NCBI GenBank assembly: GCA_030431755.1 | Contig: JAUIIK010000012.1 | Location: forward strand, 1 to 58,634 | Source: Chloroflexia bacterium | Lineage (GTDB): Bacteria; Chloroflexota; Chloroflexia; Thermomicrobiales; CFX8 | Length of the DNA stretch: 58,634 nt | Direction of reading: 5' to 3' | Shown: piece after piece, positions 8,862 through 17,645 of the stretch | How positions within the stretch are numbered: the stretch's first letter is position 1 | Layout: each line of letters starts with the position of its first letter | Program-made: the position numbers and the translations under genes | Notes under the pieces: model-generated | Told to the model about the DNA's origin: nothing | Databases searched by the model: none | Seen by the model: only the letters and a program-made list of their open reading frames with translations

Positions 8862-11837
8862 GTGGCTATCTTCGCGAGCACGCTGGCCCTGCTACGGCAT
8901 CTGCGGGTGGAGCGCGGGATGGCGGTGCTGTTGCTGCTGGTCGTCGCCGTCACCGCGTTCATCATGGCGGCGGTGCCGCGGATCTACAACCAGACGCTTG
9001 ACGACGAGTTGCAATACCGTGTCGCGGAAGCACCGCCGGCATGGCGCAACATCACGGTCACCAAGCAGCAGCGCACCGTGCCGGACTTCGGCGACTCGAT
9101 CCTGGTGCGCCTCGAAGCGGGCGCGCTGACCTATTTTCTGGAGCTGTCGCCGGTCATTCAGGAGATCGTCTCGGGCGTCGGGTACCTTGCCGAGTCGCCG
9201 AAGTCCGGCGTGCTGCAGACCCGTGGACAGCCGCCGCTTGAGTTCAACCGTAGCCTGCAATTCCGCTTCCAGGGCGAGGTGCGCGACCACATCACCCTGA
9301 CCGCCGGCCGTTGGCCTGACGAACAGCGGCTGATTCTCTTCTCGGAATGGAACGCGACGCCGGGAGCGCGCGGCGAAACACCACGCCCGCTCTACGATGT
9401 CGTGCTGAGCGAGACGTCGCTGGCTGACCTCGAATATGGGCTGAACGAATTCGCCACGGTGCGTATGGGCGGGTTTGGGGAACGCGTCTATGTCCGCGTC
9501 GTCGGCTCGTTCACGGTCAATGATCCAGAGGACAACTACTGGAATGGCGACACGCGCCTGGATGAGCCGGTCGTGGCCGGGTTTGCGACCGACTTCGGTG
9601 AGGTGATCGAAGCGGTCGCCCTGCCGTCGGTCGACTCCTACTTCAGTATGCTGAACCGGGCCGGCGGGGATAACCCCTGGCACAACGAGTGGCGCTTCTA
9701 CGTCGTCGCGGAACGGCTGACACTCGACAACTACCCCGAAGTTGCCGCGGCCATCCGCGAGCTGAAGATCACACTCGGGCCGATTGACCAGCTGCGGCGT
9801 CCGGGGGAGAGCGATGTCGCGTCGACCGCTGTCCTCGCCCAGATCACCTTCCCGGAGTTCGACGCGGCTGAGCCACAGGTGCAGAACGAGCTGCCGCGCA
9901 TTGTCGAGAGTTTTGCGGATCAGGCGCGGCTGACATCATCAGTCATTGCGCTGGCGACCCTCGGCATCCTCGGGGTGGCGCTGGCGGCGCTCGGATTGCT
10001 GGCAGCGTTGATCGCCGACCGCCGCCGGGGCATGGTGACGCTGCTGCGAAGCCGCGGCGCGAGCAAGGGGCAGCTCGTCGTTGCGCGGCTGGTCGAGGCG
10101 TTGATCATCTGCGTACCGGCAGTCCTGCTCGGGTTTGCCTGCGCGAACATCGCCGTCGATGCGCGCGCGAATCCCTGGTCCTGGCGGGTGGCCCTGGCGA
10201 CGGGTGTGTTGACGGTGGCGCTGCTGTTGGGGACGGCTGCCGGGAACATCCTGCCGGGGTTGGGGGCGCTGCTCCGCCGGCCGGGCTGGGCGCCGGGCAG
10301 CCGCTCGCTGCGCCGCATCATCATCGAGATCGTCATCGTCATCATCGCGCTCGCCGGCGTCTTCCTGTTGCGCCAGCGCGGACTCGATACCGACCCGGAA
10401 GGCGAGGGACTCGGCGGCTTCGATCCCTTTCTGACGGCGGTGCCCGTCTTGCTCGCGCTGGCGGCCGGGATTGCGCTGCTGCGGCTCTATCCCTATCCGG
10501 TCCGCTTCATCGCCTGGCTGACGCGCTGGTTGCGTGGGACGGTGCTCTTCATGGGCTTGCGGCGCATGGCCTATCAATCGACGGCAGCGAACCTGCCGCT
10601 GCTTGTGTTGCTGCTGGCGGTCGGCGTCTCCGTCTTTACTTCGATCGTGGCCTACTCGGTCGACCAGGCGCGGGTCGACCTCTCCTGGACCGAGGTGCGC
10701 GCTGATTACCGGCTCGAGATCAGCGAAGGTTTCGGCACGACGATCCCCGACGTCGATCTGACCGGCGTCGAGGGCGTCCGCGATCAAGCGCGTGAGTTCC
10801 GGACCAGCAATGCGTTGCTCTCGCAAGAGGGGCTCCAGGGCGCGGAGTGGCGGACAAGCGGCGATGTGCCGCCCTTCACACTGCTGGCCATTGAACCCAA
10901 CGCCTACACCCGCATCACCAGCGGCACTGCGGTTGCCTACGACTACCCGCCGGAGCTGCTCGAGCAGCAGGGTGGCGCGGAGATTGGCACGGTCGAGAAC
11001 CCGCTACCGGCCGTCATCACGTCGGCCTGGCCGGCTGATATCGTCACGCCGCCCGAGGTGGGCACGGTGCTGCACTTCAAGGTGTCGGCCGACCAGCTCT
11101 CCGGCGCGCCGTCGGTCTTTGTCCGGGTTATCGGAACTCGCCCAGCGCCCGCAGGCGTGCGCGCTGACGCCCCCTTCGTGCTCGTGCGCTGGGATGCGTT
11201 GAGCGCGGCCATCAACGCCCAGCACGCCCGGCCACTTCTGCCGACGACGATGTACCTGCGCGGCGAGCAGGTCGAACCTGACGCGGTTCAGAGCGCGATC
11301 GCCGACCAGGCTCTGAGCGAGGCGCTGGCCGGGTTTGGACGTGAGAACATCCTGGGTATCCAGATCACCGCGCGGCAGTCATTCCTCGACGACTTGCGCG
11401 ACGCGCCATTGGCCCGAGGCCTGACCAACAGTTTCCGCTTGAGCGTGCTGTTGGCGGCGCTCTATGCCGCCGTGGTGGTCATCGTTGCGCTGGCGTTGAG
11501 CGCTCGCGAACGCGCCCGCGACCTCGGCTATCTCCGGACGCTTGGCCTGGATTCACGTCAGGCGGTCTGGTTGACCATGATGGAGACGGTGCCGGGCGTC
11601 CTCGTGGCCTGCGGGTTGGGCGTGCCGCTCGGCATCGCCATCGCGCTACTGGCCGAGCCGGGGTTGGATTTGCGGGCGTTCGTTGGCCCGGATGTGCCCA
11701 TTGCCGTGCTGGTCGACCGCCCAACGGCCATTGCCGTCGCCGCTGGACTCGCCCTCGTCGCGCTGCTGGCCGTCGCCATCTTTAGCGTCCTCGCCCGCCG
11801 CGTCCAGCTCGGCGAGGTGCTGCGGGTTGGGGAGTGA
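8862..11837 (+). CDS. FtsX-like ABC transporter permease, second subunit
   Basis: This 991-residue protein starts at a GTG 4 bases after the previous permease, with GGAG from the end of that gene as ribosome site. Its architecture matches the upstream protein: one N-terminal helix (MAVLLLLVVAVTAFIMAAV), a large outside domain, a central helix bundle with LLRSRGASKGQL, another outside domain, and a terminal bundle with LGYLRTLGLDSRQAV. The two probably form a heterodimeric permease, inferred from tandem order and shared layout. The next gene lies on the opposite strand and belongs to a toxin-antitoxin remnant, so the missing ATPase is not immediately downstream either. Confidence 0.85.
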   Translation: MAIFASTLALLRHLRVERGMAVLLLLVVAVTAFIMAAVPRIYNQTLDDELQYRVAEAPPAWRNITVTKQQRTVPDFGDSILVRLEAGALTYFLELSPVIQEIVSGVGYLAESPKSGVLQTRGQPPLEFNRSLQFRFQGEVRDHITLTAGRWPDEQRLILFSEWNATPGARGETPRPLYDVVLSETSLADLEYGLNEFATVRMGGFGERVYVRVVGSFTVNDPEDNYWNGDTRLDEPVVAGFATDFGEVIEAVALPSVDSYFSMLNRAGGDNPWHNEWRFYVVAERLTLDNYPEVAAAIRELKITLGPIDQLRRPGESDVASTAVLAQITFPEFDAAEPQVQNELPRIVESFADQARLTSSVIALATLGILGVALAALGLLAALIADRRRGMVTLLRSRGASKGQLVVARLVEALIICVPAVLLGFACANIAVDARANPWSWRVALATGVLTVALLLGTAAGNILPGLGALLRRPGWAPGSRSLRRIIIEIVIVIIALAGVFLLRQRGLDTDPEGEGLGGFDPFLTAVPVLLALAAGIALLRLYPYPVRFIAWLTRWLRGTVLFMGLRRMAYQSTAANLPLLVLLLAVGVSVFTSIVAYSVDQARVDLSWTEVRADYRLEISEGFGTTIPDVDLTGVEGVRDQAREFRTSNALLSQEGLQGAEWRTSGDVPPFTLLAIEPNAYTRITSGTAVAYDYPPELLEQQGGAEIGTVENPLPAVITSAWPADIVTPPEVGTVLHFKVSADQLSGAPSVFVRVIGTRPAPAGVRADAPFVLVRWDALSAAINAQHARPLLPTTMYLRGEQVEPDAVQSAIADQALSEALAGFGRENILGIQITARQSFLDDLRDAPLARGLTNSFRLSVLLAALYAAVVVIVALALSARERARDLGYLRTLGLDSRQAVWLTMMETVPGVLVACGLGVPLGIAIALLAEPGLDLRAFVGPDVPIAVLVDRPTAIAVAAGLALVALLAVAIFSVLARRVQLGEVLRVGE

Positions 11838-11846
11838 AGGCAGCGG

Positions 11847-12449
11847 TTACCGGGTTGTATTGAGGATTTCCAGGAAACGCCGTGGACTAACAATTTCTGT
11901 GTTGCCGAATGTGCCGACGATCTGTAGTGGCCGGTCTCCAGTCACGAGACATTCGGCCTCAACGCTTGCAGCAGCAGCGAGCACATGATCGTCGTCCGGA
12001 TCCGGCGCGATACCTGCAACCTCCACACTGAGATCCGTCAACGTTGCATGTGTGTCCAGGAGGGCTAGCGCTGCTGCCCGCTGATCCGGCGAGCGCCGTT
12101 GCGCGAAGTATGGCTCGCGAAGGGTCATGTCGAGTTCGCCCCGTAATATTGAATCAGATAATCGATGGCAGGAAACCAGCGACAGTAGTAGGGGCGTGGA
12201 CCCAGAGGGTGCCCCTCACGCCCGCGCCTGGAACCCTCGTACGTTCGCTGGCTGTGGATACCGGGCGTGATGAATCACGCCCCTACCGCGACCGGACTTC
12301 CTCACTGTGAAACGGTATAACTCCAAGGAGTACGCTAGGGTGAATTCGCCATTGCGCTAGCGTCGAAGGATCTCTCCCGGTGTGCTCTCGGCTCGATTGA
12401 ATCCGACAAATCCCGAAGCGAGGACGTTCGCGTCACAAACGACGATCAT
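11847..12449 (-). pseudogene. Disrupted PIN-family toxin gene
   Basis: The gene starts at the ATG at 12449-12447, overlapping the antitoxin stop in an ATGA arrangement. The first 30 codons read as a normal PIN N-terminus (MIVVCDANVLASGFVGF, ending GEILRR), then hit TAG at 12359-12357. The frame continues after the stop as RNGEFTLAYS, so the TAG probably replaced a tryptophan codon. A 99-bp inverted-repeat element then interrupts the gene at 12188-12286. The C-terminal part is intact from about 12170 downward: SDSIL, TLREPYF, DPDDDHVLAAA and CLVTGDRPL, ending at 11847. Even if the 93-residue C-terminal frame from 12128 is translated, it lacks the first catalytic aspartate. The locus is therefore toxin-dead. 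Confidence 0.8.
12188..12286. mobile_element. 99-bp MITE-like inverted-repeat element inside the PIN toxin
   Basis: GTAGGGGCGTG at 12188-12198 is the exact reverse complement of CACGCCCCTAC at 12276-12286, giving perfect 11-bp terminal inverted repeats. Inside the right end GGGCGTGAT/GAATCACGCCC forms a further small hairpin. The interior contains CCCAGAGGGTGCCCC, which recurs with one change in the element at 53561-53648. There is no coding capacity, so mobilisation would need a transposase elsewhere. No clean target duplication was identified. Confidence 0.7.
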
Positions 12450-12763
12450 CCGCTCGCGGGACTTCCCTCGCGTTTCACGCGCCGTTCACTGCGGGTAGCA
12501 CGCACCGCGTCGGAGACTTGCTGTTCGAGCTCGGCAAGCGGCACATCGTCAAAACCACGGCTAAACGTCTCAAGTGCCTGAAATGAGCGGTGGCGCTGGA
12601 TCTGCCGCAGGTCGGCGATAGATACAATGGCGGCAAGTTGCTTGCCATCTTCTTCAATGACTGCCTGCGCCGTGCCGTCCGCAACTTGCCCGAGAACTGT
12701 GCGGAGTTGCTCATCGAATTTTGCTAATTCAATCTTGGTCAACTTCGGGTCTGAGGTGCTCAT
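12446..12763 (-). CDS. Phd/YefM-like antitoxin, orphaned by loss of its toxin
   Basis: The 105-residue protein has the Phd/YefM outline: an N-terminal helix (KIELAKFDEQLRTVLGQV), a strand-turn-strand segment (QAVIEEDGKQLAAIVSIADL) typical of these DNA-binding antitoxins, then an acidic helix and a basic tail. It ends in TGA overlapping the ATG of the disrupted PIN gene, the standard coupled arrangement. It appears intact although the toxin is broken, which fits relaxed selection on the toxin or use of the antitoxin as a stand-alone repressor. Confidence 0.72.
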   Translation of the reverse strand: MSTSDPKLTKIELAKFDEQLRTVLGQVADGTAQAVIEEDGKQLAAIVSIADLRQIQRHRSFQALETFSRGFDDVPLAELEQQVSDAVRATRSERRVKREGSPASG

Positions 12764-12900
12764 GTTTCCTCCGGGTTGCTATCGAAGTATGCGGCGGTTA
12801 GAGATAGAAGTAGGATGCGCGACGAGCATACCACCGGCGGTTGCGAGCCACTCCGATTGGATTCCCCCGCTGCGGCTTGTTGTTGAACGTTGGAGGTACC

Positions 12901-13602
12901 GTGCCAACCAAGCTTCAATTGCTCCAGATGCACGCGGAGGCGTTGTATGTCCATGACGCCAGCGGGCGGATGCTACGGTCCAACGAGCCGGGCGATGTGC
13001 CGGCGCCACGGGTCTATCTCGGGCGCACGACCGAGGGCATCATCTGGCGCTACCGGCACGATCTGCCGGAAGAGCTGGTGGCGGTGTGCGAGGCGATTCT
13101 CGCCGATGAACCGGTCCCGGTGGACATCGAGCGTCAGGCCGTCTCCATTCGGTCGCTCTTCATCGAGCTGCTGCGGCATGCGCCCGTCGGCTACATGTGG
13201 GAAGGACCGGCCTGGTATTTCCCGGAGCGGATCGACGCGCCCACCGGCGTCGAGGTCGTCATGGTTGAGCCGAGCATGCGCTTTTCCGGGGATCGTTTCA
13301 CCTGGCTCGTCGATGAGCTGGAACTCTGCCACCCGGCGTTCGTCGTGCTCGATGGTGATCGGATCGTCTCGCTCTGTCACAGCTCCCGCAACACGCCGGT
13401 GGCCGCCGAGGCCGGGGTCGAAACGCTCGAGGGCTATCGGGGCCGGGGCTACGCCGTGGCTGTGGTCGCGGCCTGGGCGCGCGAGGTCCGGGCGCAGGGC
13501 CGGATACCGCTCTACAGCACCCATTGGGAGAATCTCGCGTCCCAGGGCGTCGCCCGGCGGTTGGGCCTGATTCCCTACGCCGCTGACATGCACCTGCCGT
13601 AA
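12901..13602 (+). CDS. GNAT-family N-acetyltransferase
   Basis: The protein is 233 residues from GTG 12901, which has an ideal GGAGG ribosome site 5 bases upstream. The open frame continues to 12841 but lacks a better start. The acetyl-CoA binding motif lies in the C-terminal third (VETLEGYRGRGYAVAVVAAWA), followed by SQGVARRLGL, which matches the terminal part of the GNAT fold. The N-terminal 150 residues are specific to this subgroup. The substrate is unknown. It is convergent with the sugar dehydrogenase gene, 14 bases away. Confidence 0.8.
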   Translation: MPTKLQLLQMHAEALYVHDASGRMLRSNEPGDVPAPRVYLGRTTEGIIWRYRHDLPEELVAVCEAILADEPVPVDIERQAVSIRSLFIELLRHAPVGYMWEGPAWYFPERIDAPTGVEVVMVEPSMRFSGDRFTWLVDELELCHPAFVVLDGDRIVSLCHSSRNTPVAAEAGVETLEGYRGRGYAVAVVAAWAREVRAQGRIPLYSTHWENLASQGVARRLGLIPYAADMHLP

Positions 13603-13616
13603 ACGCCGCGCCCGTT

Positions 13617-15584
13617 CTAGCTCGCTGGCGCGATGCGGTAGACCCGCCCGGTTGCGCCCGACGGTCCGAAGTTGTCGGTCACCGTGACATAGACGTTGCC
13701 GGCGAGGTCCTGACCGAAGCCGAGGACGAACGCTCCGATGCTGCCGTCCGGCATGTTCGTGAGCGTCAGTTCATCAAAGTTCCAGAGTCCCTCCGGTTGC
13801 TCGTCGGCGATGAAGATGCGGCCCGGCAGACTGCCGGAATCTGTTGCACCGGCGCTCCATGCGCCGAAGATGTAGCGGCCGTCGAAGCCGGGTATCTCGC
13901 CGCTTCGGTAGACATGGCCGCCGACGATGGAGAGCCCGAGGCCGCCCGGTTGCTGGGCATTGGCGAATTCGAGCACTGGCATCAGCAGCGGCGCGCCGGC
14001 GTCCGGGTAGCCCTCGGCCACGGCTGTCGGACAGCTGTCCGGCGAGATTTCCGGGTTGTCAGCGTCGAAGCAGTGCGTGCCTTCGTAGACATTCCAACCG
14101 TAGTTGCCGCCCAGCTCGACGACGCTGACCTCTTCCCAGAGATTCTGGCCGGCGTCGCCCGCGAAGAGGCGGTGGTCGCCGCCGGGGTCGAAGGCGAAAC
14201 GGTAGGGGTTGCGGAAGCCGTAGGCGTAGATCTCATCGAGGCCGGGGGCGTCGACGAAGGGGTTGTCCGGCGGGATGCGGTAGGGCGCGTCCGCGACATC
14301 GATGTCCAGCCGCAGGATCGAGCCCATGAGGTTCGCCTCGATATCCTGACCGTTGCCGCCGGCGTTGAAGCCGTACCAGTCGTCGACGTGGCCCGCGGCG
14401 CTGTCGTGGAAGCCGCCGCCGTCGCCGAGCGAGAGGTAGAGATAGCCATCGTCCGGGCCGAAGGCAACCGTGCCGCCATCGTGGTTGCCGGCCGGCCAGT
14501 CGATCGCCAGAATCTCGCGCTCCGACTCAGGATCGGCTACGAGCGGGTCATCCGACACCTGGAACTCGGCCAGGACATTCGTGTGTGCCCAGCCGGCCGG
14601 CGCGCCGGGCTGGAGGGGAGCGCTGTAGTAGACGAAGAAGCGGCCATTCGTGGCGTACTCGGGATGGAAAGCCATGCCGAGCAAACCGCGCTCATCGTAG
14701 GGCGGTGTTAGCGTGACCATGCGCTCGCCGATATCCAGGAACGGTTCAGGCGTGAGCGTGCCGTCGGGCATGACGATGCGGATCCGGCCGATCTGGTCGA
14801 CGATGAAGAGCCGCCCGGAGCCGTCTGGCGCCTCGGTCAGCATGAGCGGCGAGGTGAGCCCCTCAGCGACCAGCTCGGCCGCGACCTCGGTCGTTGCGCC
14901 GTCGCCCGGGTCACCATCGAATCCGATGAACTCAGCGCCGAGGCGGCCGAGCAGGACCTGGAACTCGGCGGCATTGTCCGGGTGATACTCGAAGCGGGCG
15001 CGCTCGAACCACTGGGTCAGGACGGTGTCGCCGTCCGGGTTCGTCTCCATCTGTGGCGCTGAGATCGGGTAGCCAAAGAGGAGTAGCGACTCGCGTTGGC
15101 TGAAGCCCGGATCGCCAAATTCGAGTCCGTGATTACTCCAGTAGCTCCAGAACTCGGGGGCGACCGCGAAGCCCGTTTCCGCGAAGTAGTTCGGTTCGCT
15201 CGGGTCCATCTTCGGGAAGCTCTCCCAGTCGCGGCCATCCTGCTCCAGCATCTGGACGCCGAGCCGGCCGAGCAGCACATCATACGGGGCGTCGTTCTCC
15301 GGGTGGGATTCGAGCCGTTCGCGCTCGAGATACTGGACGGTGTGTTCGGCGCCGGTCTCCGGGCTCGCTTCGGTAGTTGCCGCCGTGATCGGGTAGCCGA
15401 AGACCGGCAGCCCGCCGTTGCCGTTCCAGAAAAGGAGCAAATCGGCGCAGACTTCGAAGCCGGTTATCTCAAAGGTCTGACAGCTCTCCTGGCCCTGGCT
15501 GGACGCCCGCGGCGACGCGAGCGCCGGCAGCACGAAGACGAAGATCGCGCCAATAGCCAGCGTTCGTAATGTCGTCGCGCGCAT
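13617..15584 (-). CDS. Secreted PQQ-type sugar dehydrogenase with N-terminal repeat module
   Basis: The protein is 655 residues with a signal peptide (LAIGAIFVFVLPALASPRAS). Residues about 40-220 hold two copies of a roughly 90-residue module marked by GLPVFGYPIT or LLLFGYPISA, an ExxRxEYHP motif and VLLGRLG. The rest, from about 230, is a six-bladed GSDH/sorbosone-dehydrogenase propeller: LTSPLMLTEAPDGSGRLFIV, ERGLLGMAFHP, NHDGGTVAFGPDDGYLYLSL, GDGG, YAYGFRNPYRFAFDP and GNYGW. Family members oxidise aldoses with PQQ, but no PQQ synthesis gene is in the window and many relatives have unknown substrates. The start has GAAGGAG upstream. The same repeat module occurs at the C-terminus of the protein at 55429-57081. 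Confidence 0.88.
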   Translation of the reverse strand: MRATTLRTLAIGAIFVFVLPALASPRASSQGQESCQTFEITGFEVCADLLLFWNGNGGLPVFGYPITAATTEASPETGAEHTVQYLERERLESHPENDAPYDVLLGRLGVQMLEQDGRDWESFPKMDPSEPNYFAETGFAVAPEFWSYWSNHGLEFGDPGFSQRESLLLFGYPISAPQMETNPDGDTVLTQWFERARFEYHPDNAAEFQVLLGRLGAEFIGFDGDPGDGATTEVAAELVAEGLTSPLMLTEAPDGSGRLFIVDQIGRIRIVMPDGTLTPEPFLDIGERMVTLTPPYDERGLLGMAFHPEYATNGRFFVYYSAPLQPGAPAGWAHTNVLAEFQVSDDPLVADPESEREILAIDWPAGNHDGGTVAFGPDDGYLYLSLGDGGGFHDSAAGHVDDWYGFNAGGNGQDIEANLMGSILRLDIDVADAPYRIPPDNPFVDAPGLDEIYAYGFRNPYRFAFDPGGDHRLFAGDAGQNLWEEVSVVELGGNYGWNVYEGTHCFDADNPEISPDSCPTAVAEGYPDAGAPLLMPVLEFANAQQPGGLGLSIVGGHVYRSGEIPGFDGRYIFGAWSAGATDSGSLPGRIFIADEQPEGLWNFDELTLTNMPDGSIGAFVLGFGQDLAGNVYVTVTDNFGPSGATGRVYRIAPAS

Positions 15585-15623
15585 TGCGGAGACTCCTTCT
15601 CTGTTGCGGCTTCGCTTCCATTA

Positions 15624-15652
15624 TCTATACAGCTTCTCGACGCGTCGCTCAA
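15624..15652 (-). promoter_or_regulatory. Probable promoter of the sugar dehydrogenase gene
   Basis: On the minus strand TTGAGC (15652-15647) and TATAGA (15629-15624) are separated by exactly 17 bases, predicting a transcript start near 15617 and a leader of about 33 bases with GAAGGAG before the ATG at 15584. The rest of the 308-bp divergent gap (15585-15892) shows no gene. It contains an AGGAGG at 15799-15804 that has no standard start codon at proper spacing. Confidence 0.5.
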
Positions 15653-15892
15653 TGGCCGCTCTGCTTTGTGGAGGTACAGCGAGAGTCACTGTTGCAGCCG
15701 TGGCGCGTAGAGCCCGCGTCTCCACTCCCAATCCAGATGCGACAAATCGGCTACTGTCACATGCGGGCGGGTTGCGGCGATTAACTGACGGAGACAGCGA
15801 GGAGGTCCGCAGTCAACAGAGCGCAGCTGGCGGACATTCGACGGGCAGAGACGCGGGCGCGGTCGGAGTGGAGCGACGAGCAGATCGTCGCG

Positions 15893-16414
15893 ATGACGCT
15901 CGACGACCCGGCCTACTTCCGGCTGCTCTACCAACGCTACGCCGATCGCATCTACTGGTACGCGACGGCCCGGACCGGGTCGGAGACGGTCGCCGACGAC
16001 GTTGTGAGCGAGTCGATGCTGGCGGCGCTGGAGCACCTGGAGCGGTGGGACCCCGAGCGTGGGACCTTCGCCGCCTGGCTCTTCGTCATCGCCCAGCGCA
16101 AGCTGATCGACCAGCAGCGCGCGCACCAGCGTATCCGTCGGCTGGTTGGCCGGATTCAGCAGCTGCGGCAACCGCAACCGGAGTCCGACGCGCTCGAACA
16201 GATGCTGGCCGAGGAGCAGGCGTTGGAGGTGCGTGACGCGGTCGCGCTACTGCCGCGCAAAGACCGCGAAGTTATCGCGCTCCGCTTCGCCGCCGGGTTG
16301 AGCGGCGAGGAAATCGCCGCCGTCCTCGGCATCAGTCATGTCGCTGCCCGCAAGCGTCTGAGCCGCGCTCAGCACCGCTTGGCCCGGCAGCTAGAGGCGT
16401 CACGCGATGCCTGA
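15893..16414 (+). CDS. RNA polymerase ECF sigma factor
   Basis: The protein is 173 residues. Region 2 is seen in AYFRLLYQRYADRIYWYATARTG and the WLFVIAQRKLID stretch. Region 4 is seen in LLPRKDREVIALRFAAGLSGEEIAAVLGI with the helix-turn-helix and the KRLSRAQHRLA recognition helix. ATG 15893 lacks a clear ribosome site; the frame is open upstream to 15788 and the residues just before the ATG (SEWSDEQIVA) look sigma-like, so the true start may be upstream with a non-standard codon. It overlaps the next gene, a membrane protein, by 8 bases, suggesting a sigma and regulator pair. Confidence 0.85.
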   Translation: MTLDDPAYFRLLYQRYADRIYWYATARTGSETVADDVVSESMLAALEHLERWDPERGTFAAWLFVIAQRKLIDQQRAHQRIRRLVGRIQQLRQPQPESDALEQMLAEEQALEVRDAVALLPRKDREVIALRFAAGLSGEEIAAVLGISHVAARKRLSRAQHRLARQLEASRDA

Positions 16415-17606
16415 GCACATGCCAGACAACGAACGTATTAGCCGCGAGCTCCAGCGCAAACGTCTCACCTTCATCCAGCGGCGCAGGCACCTCGACCGGA
16501 TCGAGCGCCTGATCGCCGAGGGGCGCGATGAGCTGGATCGCCCGGAGCGCCCGGGCCGGGCCGAGTTCGGCGTCCTCATAGCGACGCTCCTCGTCCTCTT
16601 TGCCGGCCTCGCACTGTGGTCCTTGCTGCCCACTAGCGCCCCGTCGGACTCGCTAGGCGATTCTGGCATGGCTGGTAACGCCAGTGCCGCGCTGCCGACG
16701 GCCCGGCGTGCCACGATCGTTGCCGATGTCCCGCCGATTGTCACTCCTGGCTACGACGCCGAGAGCGGGATCTGCCATGTCACGCCGCTGGCGGTGAATG
16801 TCGATCCGGTCGTGCCGCGTGACGATGTGCGCTATCTGCGCTGGTACGGCAGTCATGAGGCCGGTTTGTGGGCCGCGCCCCAGGACTTCGGCGCGTTCTT
16901 GCCGACCGCCTGGCCCCAGCCGGCAAGCCTCTGGTTTGCTGGCGCGGAGACGCCTGTCCGTTGGTACGGCGGCCGCTCGACGATCATGGTCGAACGGGCC
17001 CGGCTTGACGGTTACACGCGGTTCAGGCCCGATCTCGCCGCCTGGGCTTATGGGGGCGGGCAGGCGAGCTCGATCACCATCCCGGAGCCGGGCTGCTGGC
17101 AGCTGACCGCGACGGCTGGTGCTCAGGAGCTCACTATTGTCATCGAAGTTCTGCCGCTCGACCGGCGGCCGGACATCGCCATCGCCGAAAGCTACGTCGC
17201 CGCCCGGCCCTACGCGATTCCCTCGACCTGCCCGGTGACGGCACGCTCGCGGCCGGAGCAACGCGGCGCCGGCCACCACTGGCTACAGTCCGGCGACATC
17301 CGGGCGGAGTTCGCGGACCTGCTCTTCGCTGACGAGGAGCAGAGTGTCGGTGTCGTCGGCGCGGATGTCGTCGATGGTCTGACGCTGACCGCGCGCAAGC
17401 TGAACACTGACACTGACGAAGCAGAATTGGCGCTCACTCCGCTCTGGAATTCGGACGCCCGGCTCGCCCTCTTCAGCATCCCCAGCGACGGCTGCTGGGA
17501 GCTGGAGCTGGAGACGCCGACAACGACGGTGACGTTCGTCGTCTACGTCTACCCGGGCGATTGCAAGCCAGAGCTACGCGACGGGGCGTTCGTTTCTGAA
17601 TGCTGA
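16407..17606 (+). CDS. Single-pass membrane protein, possible anti-sigma regulator
   Basis: The 399-residue protein has a basic, coiled cytoplasmic N-terminus (RISRELQRKRLTFIQRRRHL), one membrane helix at about 54-75 (FGVLIATLLVLFAGLALWSLL) and a large outside part. The outside part holds two similar units with LRWYGSHEAGLWAAPQDFG, SLWFAG and an IxEPGCWxL core; the second unit has IPSDGCWELELE. The 8-base overlap with the ECF sigma gene argues that it controls the sigma factor, but no classical zinc anti-sigma motif is present. The next gene encodes a lipoprotein with the same outside units. Function is inferred only from position. Confidence 0.7.
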   Translation: MPEHMPDNERISRELQRKRLTFIQRRRHLDRIERLIAEGRDELDRPERPGRAEFGVLIATLLVLFAGLALWSLLPTSAPSDSLGDSGMAGNASAALPTARRATIVADVPPIVTPGYDAESGICHVTPLAVNVDPVVPRDDVRYLRWYGSHEAGLWAAPQDFGAFLPTAWPQPASLWFAGAETPVRWYGGRSTIMVERARLDGYTRFRPDLAAWAYGGGQASSITIPEPGCWQLTATAGAQELTIVIEVLPLDRRPDIAIAESYVAARPYAIPSTCPVTARSRPEQRGAGHHWLQSGDIRAEFADLLFADEEQSVGVVGADVVDGLTLTARKLNTDTDEAELALTPLWNSDARLALFSIPSDGCWELELETPTTTVTFVVYVYPGDCKPELRDGAFVSEC

Positions 17607-17645
17607 GCAGCGCGTGACTAACCCCGGCGGACAGGAGTCGCAGCC

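Noticed and set aside
8892-10826. Minus-strand frames opposite the second permease
   Set aside because: Antisense to conserved permease helices, with low-complexity protein.
13797-14711. Plus-strand 304-codon frame opposite the sugar dehydrogenase
   Set aside because: It is antisense to the PQQ-type propeller, whose motifs are unmistakable.
15604-16236. Plus-strand 210-codon frame overlapping the sigma gene start
   Set aside because: The protein is Arg-, Gly- and Ala-rich without motifs and lies out of frame with the sigma factor.
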